Of a stretch of DNA of 9,938 nucleotides, positions 5,886-9,938 are shown piece by piece. The stretch spans positions 1 through 9,938 of the forward strand of contig CAYVWX010000112.1 of assembly GCA_964455635.1 (NCBI GenBank). Reading direction: 5' to 3'. Below the pieces are notes generated by a model. It ran no database searches. It was given only the letters and a program-made list of their open reading frames with translations, and had not been told where the DNA came from. This stretch comes from B16-G9 sp964455635. GTDB lineage: Bacteria; Bacteroidota; Bacteroidia; Bacteroidales; F082. Position numbers and translations under genes: made by a program. Position 1 is the stretch's first letter, and each line of letters opens with the position of its first letter.

Positions 5886-6713
5886 ATGGATTATATAAAG
5901 CTTATATGTAAAAAGCCTGAAGAACAAGTTTATACCGAAATTTTAATGGCTGCGCTGGCAGAAATCGGTTTTGAAAGTTTTGAAGAAACAGAGGATAACA
6001 TCCTTGCTTATATTCCTCAAAAAAGTTTTCATAAAGAGCAACTCTCTGAAATTAATTTCTATTCTGATGTTTTGCCGGTGGAGGAGTTTGTAAAAGACCA
6101 AAACTGGAATGCCGTTTGGGAAAGCAATTACAATCCTGTGCTTATTGCCGGAAGGGTTTACATCAGGGCACCGTTTCATCAAAGCAGGAATGATGTTGAT
6201 TACGACATAGTTATTCATCCTAAAATGGCTTTTGGAACGGCCCACCACGAAACCACCGCCTTAATTATTGAGTATTTGCTGGAAGCAAAGAGCAGTTTGC
6301 ACAATAAAACGCTGCTCGATATGGGTTGCGGTACCGGTGTGCTGGGAATTTTGGCGGTTATGGAAGGCGCTAAAAAGGTTTTGGCCGTTGATAACGACCA
6401 TTGGTCGTATGAAAGTACCATGGAAAATGCCGAAATAAATAATACTCCTCAGGTGGAAGCCCTGTTGGGTGATGCCTCTGATTTGCCCGGCGAGGAGAGT
6501 TTTGACCTTGTTTTGGCCAACATAAATAAAAACATTTTGTTAAACGATATGGCTGCCTACCAAAAATGTTTAAAAACAGGAGGCTCCATATTTTTTAGCG
6601 GTTTTTACGAAAACGATTTGCCCCAAATAAAAGACAAGGCTGAAAGTCTGGGGCTGCATTTTGAAAATTATAAGGTTAAAAACAACTGGACAGCGGCAAA
6701 ATTTAGTAAGTAA
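5886..6713 (+). CDS. prmA: Ribosomal protein L11 methyltransferase
   Basis: The enzyme transfers methyl groups from S-adenosylmethionine to ribosomal protein L11 in the cytoplasm. The product has 275 residues, a normal short form for Bacteroidetes. The N-terminal substrate-recognition domain covers about 1-90 and contains NWNAVWESNYNPV (73-85). The motif PKMAFGTAHHETT (112-124) corresponds to the family's FGTGxHxTT. The class I methyltransferase domain shows SAM motif I LLDMGCGTGVLGI (143-155), the acidic residue Asp169 after beta-2 (VLAVDND) and ANINKNILL (211-219). The next gene starts 3 nt after its stop, which suggests co-transcription. An unrelated methyltransferase is unlikely given the combination of these motifs. 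Confidence 0.95.
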   Translation: MDYIKLICKKPEEQVYTEILMAALAEIGFESFEETEDNILAYIPQKSFHKEQLSEINFYSDVLPVEEFVKDQNWNAVWESNYNPVLIAGRVYIRAPFHQSRNDVDYDIVIHPKMAFGTAHHETTALIIEYLLEAKSSLHNKTLLDMGCGTGVLGILAVMEGAKKVLAVDNDHWSYESTMENAEINNTPQVEALLGDASDLPGEESFDLVLANINKNILLNDMAAYQKCLKTGGSIFFSGFYENDLPQIKDKAESLGLHFENYKVKNNWTAAKFSK

Positions 6714-6716
6714 ATC

Positions 6717-9700
6717 ATGGGGATAAAGCGATTTTATTTGTTGTTGTTTTTTGTTGTACTTGCTTTTTCGCTAAGTGCACAAAAACCTGCTTCACCCGAT
6801 TCTCTTTCAACGGATTCGGAGCTGTTTTATCAGCAGCTTTCCTCATTTTTAATGGCTACCCCGTCGAAAACCAGGCAAAAAAAATCGGAAGCTCTGCTGG
6901 AGCGGTTTTATGCCGGCTGGAGTGTGGGAAGGTTTAACAGGGAAGAGAAAACCGCCATCCGCCAACTGGTGGAAAAGATGAGGTTTAAACAACTGCGTGC
7001 CTATCCCGACTTGTATCGGTATGTGTATAGCCTTACCTTGCTGTCCGAGTCGCATCAGCCTCCTAACAGTATTTTGGCATGGCATAAGTTTGCTTCGCAT
7101 CTGTTAGACGATAAAACAACCCAACGGTTTTTACAATTCTTAAAGATAAGCAACGGCCTGTTTGAGCGAAATCAAATTTATAAAACCAAAAGCTCTTTTG
7201 CCTGGTACTATCGCAACGGTCGCTTTAGGTTTCATTACGATTCGCTGTTTACCATTTCGTTTCAAAACCTGAATTTGGTATGCGCTACCAAACGCGACAG
7301 CACCATTATAAAAAATACTTCGGGCGTGTTTTATTACAACGATGAATTGTGGAAAGGTACAAGCGGAAAACTTACCTGGCAACGTTTCGGGCCGCAATAT
7401 CAAAAAGCCGTTTATGCCGATTTTGATGCCTATTCAATTTCTTTGCGAACCAACTTTTTTACCATCGACTCCGTAAGACTTTACTATCATCGCTTTTTTA
7501 AAAAGCCGGTGTTGGGCCGTCTGAAAGAAAAAGTGCTGTTGAGCCCTCCCGGTAAAAACTCCGTTTATCCCATGTTTACCGCATATCAAAATGGTATTGA
7601 AATGGGAGAGGTGTACCCCAATCTGGATTTAAAATGTAACATGAAACTGGAGGGAAGAAATCTTTACGGTGTGGGATCAAAAGAGCATAAAGCTTTGGTT
7701 ACCGTACGGCTGCGCGATGAGGTGTATGCAAGGTTTTTGTCCGATAAATTCAGACTTACCGATAAAAAACTGGAGAGCGCCCACACCGAATTTACCTTTT
7801 ACCTTGAAGGAGATTCTATCTATCATCCCGACTTGCGACTAAGATATAAGAGTGATATGAACGAAATGGTGCTTTTTAGCTCCCTTCTCAATTCGTCAAA
7901 CCATATTCCTTTTTACGATTCCTATCATAAAATGGACATTGATGTGCCTGCGCTCTATTGGAATATGAACGACGACAAAATATTCTTTAAAAAGTTTAAA
8001 AAGGTGAGGGGCGACAACATGGCCACTTTCGAATCGAGCAACTACTTTTCGTTAAAGGAGTTCTATTCGTTTCAGGTGATGGATCAAAAAAACCCGCTTT
8101 ATGTCATCGACGGGTATTTAAAAGAATACGGTTCGCATGGCAGCAGATTGGTAGAAGTGCCTTTGCTGGCCGACTATATGAAGCTGCCTCCCGAACAGGC
8201 TGTGGCCATGTTGGTTGAGTTGTCAAACCGTGGATTTGTAATTTACAACAGTAAAACCCATACTGCGGTAGTTAAAAACAAACTTTTCTATTATCTGTTT
8301 GCAAAATCGGGACAATCCGATTACGACGTCATCCATTTTGTGTCGAAGGTTCACAACAAGCCCAATGCTATAATCGACCTTAACTCGTTGGATTTGAATA
8401 TTTACGGTGTACCACGGATTAAAATAAGCGATTCGCAGGCTGTTTATATTTTTCCTTACGACAAAACCATTTCGGTTAAAAAAAATCGTGATTTTTCCTT
8501 CGACGGAAAAGTACAGGTGGGCCTGTTCGATTTTTATGCCCACAACAGCATGTTTGTTTACGACAGCTTTATGCTCAATCTTAACTACATCGATACCATG
8601 CAGTTTTATCTTTTAAAAAGAGATACCATGCAGGCACGAAAATACTACTATCGCAGGGTTAAAAATGTAATTACTCAGCTGAACGGACAAATTTATATCG
8701 ACTATCCTAAAAATAAATCGGGATTGCATAAATATCCCAAATACCCCATTTTTGTAAGCAAAGACGACGGTTACGTCTATTTCAACAGAAAAGATATTCA
8801 GGATAGCACCCTTGTGCCCGAACGGTTTTATTACAAGGTCGATCCGTTTGTGTTCGACAGTGTTTCGGCCTTTAACACTACCGGACTTGCCTTTAAAGGA
8901 AACCTGATGGCCGACGGAATTATACCCGTTATTAACGAACCGCTGATAGTCATGCCCGATTTTTCGTTGGGTTTTGTTCATCAAACACCCGATACGGGAT
9001 ACCCTGTTTACAACGGAAAAGGGAGGTTTTACAATACGCTTCAGCTTGATAATAGCGGGTTCAGGGGCTCCGGAAGAGTTGACTATCTGAACACGACTTT
9101 TAATTCGCCCGATTTGACTTTTTATCCCGATTCGCTTAAAGGAATTGACTATAACTTTTTGGCCACGGGCGATGAGCATAAATATAATACTCCCGATGTG
9201 CATGGCGACTCGTTGCAAATGATGTGGGATGTTGATTCAAACCTGATGACACTCACTACGTTGGATACGGCTCATCAACTGGTAATTTACAACAACACCA
9301 GATTAAACGGTTCGTTGTTGATAAACCCCGGTTTTATGCATGGTACCGGCGCTTTTACCTTCGACAGGTCGGAGGTGCTTTCGTCAGCCATGGATTTTAC
9401 TTTTAATTCCATGTCGGCCGACTCGGCTGATTTTACGCTGTTCGACGAAACCGGCCTGCATAAAATATTTGTTTCAAAGGGCTATTTTGCGCAAATAAAC
9501 TTTAAAAAAGCGGTAGGTGAGTTCGATAACCTGTATAAAGGTTCCTTTGTTGAGCTGCCTTTTAACAAGTATATTTCAACCCTCGATCAGGTTAAATGGC
9601 TTATGGATGAGGATAAACTGGAGCTGTCGGGTGAACAAAATCAGGTCTTCCGGCAGCTTGATTCGCTTTCCGATTATGCCGTGCTCGATAAAACGATTTC

Positions 9701-9938
9701 GGGCCCTCAATTTATCTCTATCGAGCCATCACAGGATTCGCTTCGTTTTTATGTTAAAAAAGCCCTTTACGATTTGAATTATTATACCATCAGTGCGCAG
9801 GGGGTACGTTTTATAAAAACAGGTGATGCTGCTGTATTTCCTGCTAATCAGTCGGTTAAAATATACGAAAAAGGCCGGATAGACACCCTTTATAACGCCT
9901 ACATAATTACCGACACACTTCGTAAATACCATAAGATT
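6717..9938 (+). CDS. Very large secreted protein of unknown function (3' end outside the window)
   Basis: The frame starts with ATG 3 nt after prmA and was read codon by codon to the last base without a stop: 1,074 codons, with the true C-terminus beyond the window. Residues 1-21 are a clean Sec signal peptide (MGIKRFYLLLFFVVLAFSLS, then AQ as the probable cleavage), so it acts in the periplasm or envelope. The first ~130 residues after the signal look helical; the rest is rich in Tyr, Phe, Asn and Asp and looks beta-rich. Asp-Ser followed by alternating hydrophobic residues recurs many times (for example near 175, 251, 366, 616, 805 and 1007). From about 765 three similar modules of G-x-(F/L)-type strands appear (about 767, 864 and 922), reminiscent of stacked beta repeats. 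No catalytic motif or known family is recognised. Translation is probably coupled to prmA. Confidence 0.88.
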   Translation, partial: MGIKRFYLLLFFVVLAFSLSAQKPASPDSLSTDSELFYQQLSSFLMATPSKTRQKKSEALLERFYAGWSVGRFNREEKTAIRQLVEKMRFKQLRAYPDLYRYVYSLTLLSESHQPPNSILAWHKFASHLLDDKTTQRFLQFLKISNGLFERNQIYKTKSSFAWYYRNGRFRFHYDSLFTISFQNLNLVCATKRDSTIIKNTSGVFYYNDELWKGTSGKLTWQRFGPQYQKAVYADFDAYSISLRTNFFTIDSVRLYYHRFFKKPVLGRLKEKVLLSPPGKNSVYPMFTAYQNGIEMGEVYPNLDLKCNMKLEGRNLYGVGSKEHKALVTVRLRDEVYARFLSDKFRLTDKKLESAHTEFTFYLEGDSIYHPDLRLRYKSDMNEMVLFSSLLNSSNHIPFYDSYHKMDIDVPALYWNMNDDKIFFKKFKKVRGDNMATFESSNYFSLKEFYSFQVMDQKNPLYVIDGYLKEYGSHGSRLVEVPLLADYMKLPPEQAVAMLVELSNRGFVIYNSKTHTAVVKNKLFYYLFAKSGQSDYDVIHFVSKVHNKPNAIIDLNSLDLNIYGVPRIKISDSQAVYIFPYDKTISVKKNRDFSFDGKVQVGLFDFYAHNSMFVYDSFMLNLNYIDTMQFYLLKRDTMQARKYYYRRVKNVITQLNGQIYIDYPKNKSGLHKYPKYPIFVSKDDGYVYFNRKDIQDSTLVPERFYYKVDPFVFDSVSAFNTTGLAFKGNLMADGIIPVINEPLIVMPDFSLGFVHQTPDTGYPVYNGKGRFYNTLQLDNSGFRGSGRVDYLNTTFNSPDLTFYPDSLKGIDYNFLATGDEHKYNTPDVHGDSLQMMWDVDSNLMTLTTLDTAHQLVIYNNTRLNGSLLINPGFMHGTGAFTFDRSEVLSSAMDFTFNSMSADSADFTLFDETGLHKIFVSKGYFAQINFKKAVGEFDNLYKGSFVELPFNKYISTLDQVKWLMDEDKLELSGEQNQVFRQLDSLSDYAVLDKTISGPQFISIEPSQDSLRFYVKKALYDLNYYTISAQGVRFIKTGDAAVFPANQSVKIYEKGRIDTLYNAYIITDTLRKYHKI

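Noticed and set aside
8613..9218. 201-codon open frame on the minus strand
   Set aside because: It lies wholly inside the large secreted-protein frame, which has a signal peptide, stays open for over 1,000 codons and has typical codon use. The minus-strand product shows no recognisable domain.

Overview
The window reads as chromosomal DNA of a Bacteroidetes (Bacteroidota) bacterium, probably of the Bacteroidales/Marinilabiliales kind. The evidence is AT-rich DNA with A/T-rich translation starts and no clear Shine-Dalgarno sequences, a TAnnTTTG-type -7 box, an HME-RND pump fused to its outer-membrane factor, a lipoprotein-type adaptor, and a very large Sec-secreted protein rich in Asp-Ser beta-strand motifs. 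The genus cannot be fixed from this sequence alone. All genes are on the + strand.

Left half (1-4875) is a heavy-metal efflux region. It opens with the 3' end of a CusA/CzcA-type RND pump gene whose product continues, in one reading frame, into a TolC-like outer-membrane factor. Next is a lipoprotein periplasmic adaptor (CusB/CzcB type), which completes a tripartite pump in two polypeptides. After a 480-nt gap filled with repeats comes a membrane-anchored or exported dihaem cytochrome c with a Cys/Gly tail. It is followed 14 nt later by a cation diffusion facilitator (CDF) with an N-terminal heavy-metal-associated-like domain. The gaps here (1486-1708 and 2903-3382) are unusually rich in structure: two diverged copies of a 42-nt repeat, a compound inverted repeat ahead of the adaptor gene, and a roughly 120-150 nt inverted-repeat element flanked by 13-nt direct repeats that looks like a small non-autonomous mobile element. 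The RND pump would expel metal from periplasm or cytoplasm across the outer membrane, and the CDF would move metal across the inner membrane. The cytochrome's role is unknown; it may link redox chemistry to metal handling.

Right half (5043-9938) is compact and looks core-genomic: tpiA (triosephosphate isomerase), prmA (ribosomal protein L11 methyltransferase), then only 3 nt later a huge open frame. That frame begins at 6717 with a clear signal peptide and runs open for 1,074 codons to the window end without a stop. Its product is not recognised; the C-terminal part in view looks like repeated beta-rich modules. The 167-nt gap at 4876-5042 is the natural boundary between the accessory metal region and the core region.

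No tRNA, rRNA, CRISPR array, recognisable transposase gene or integrase was seen.
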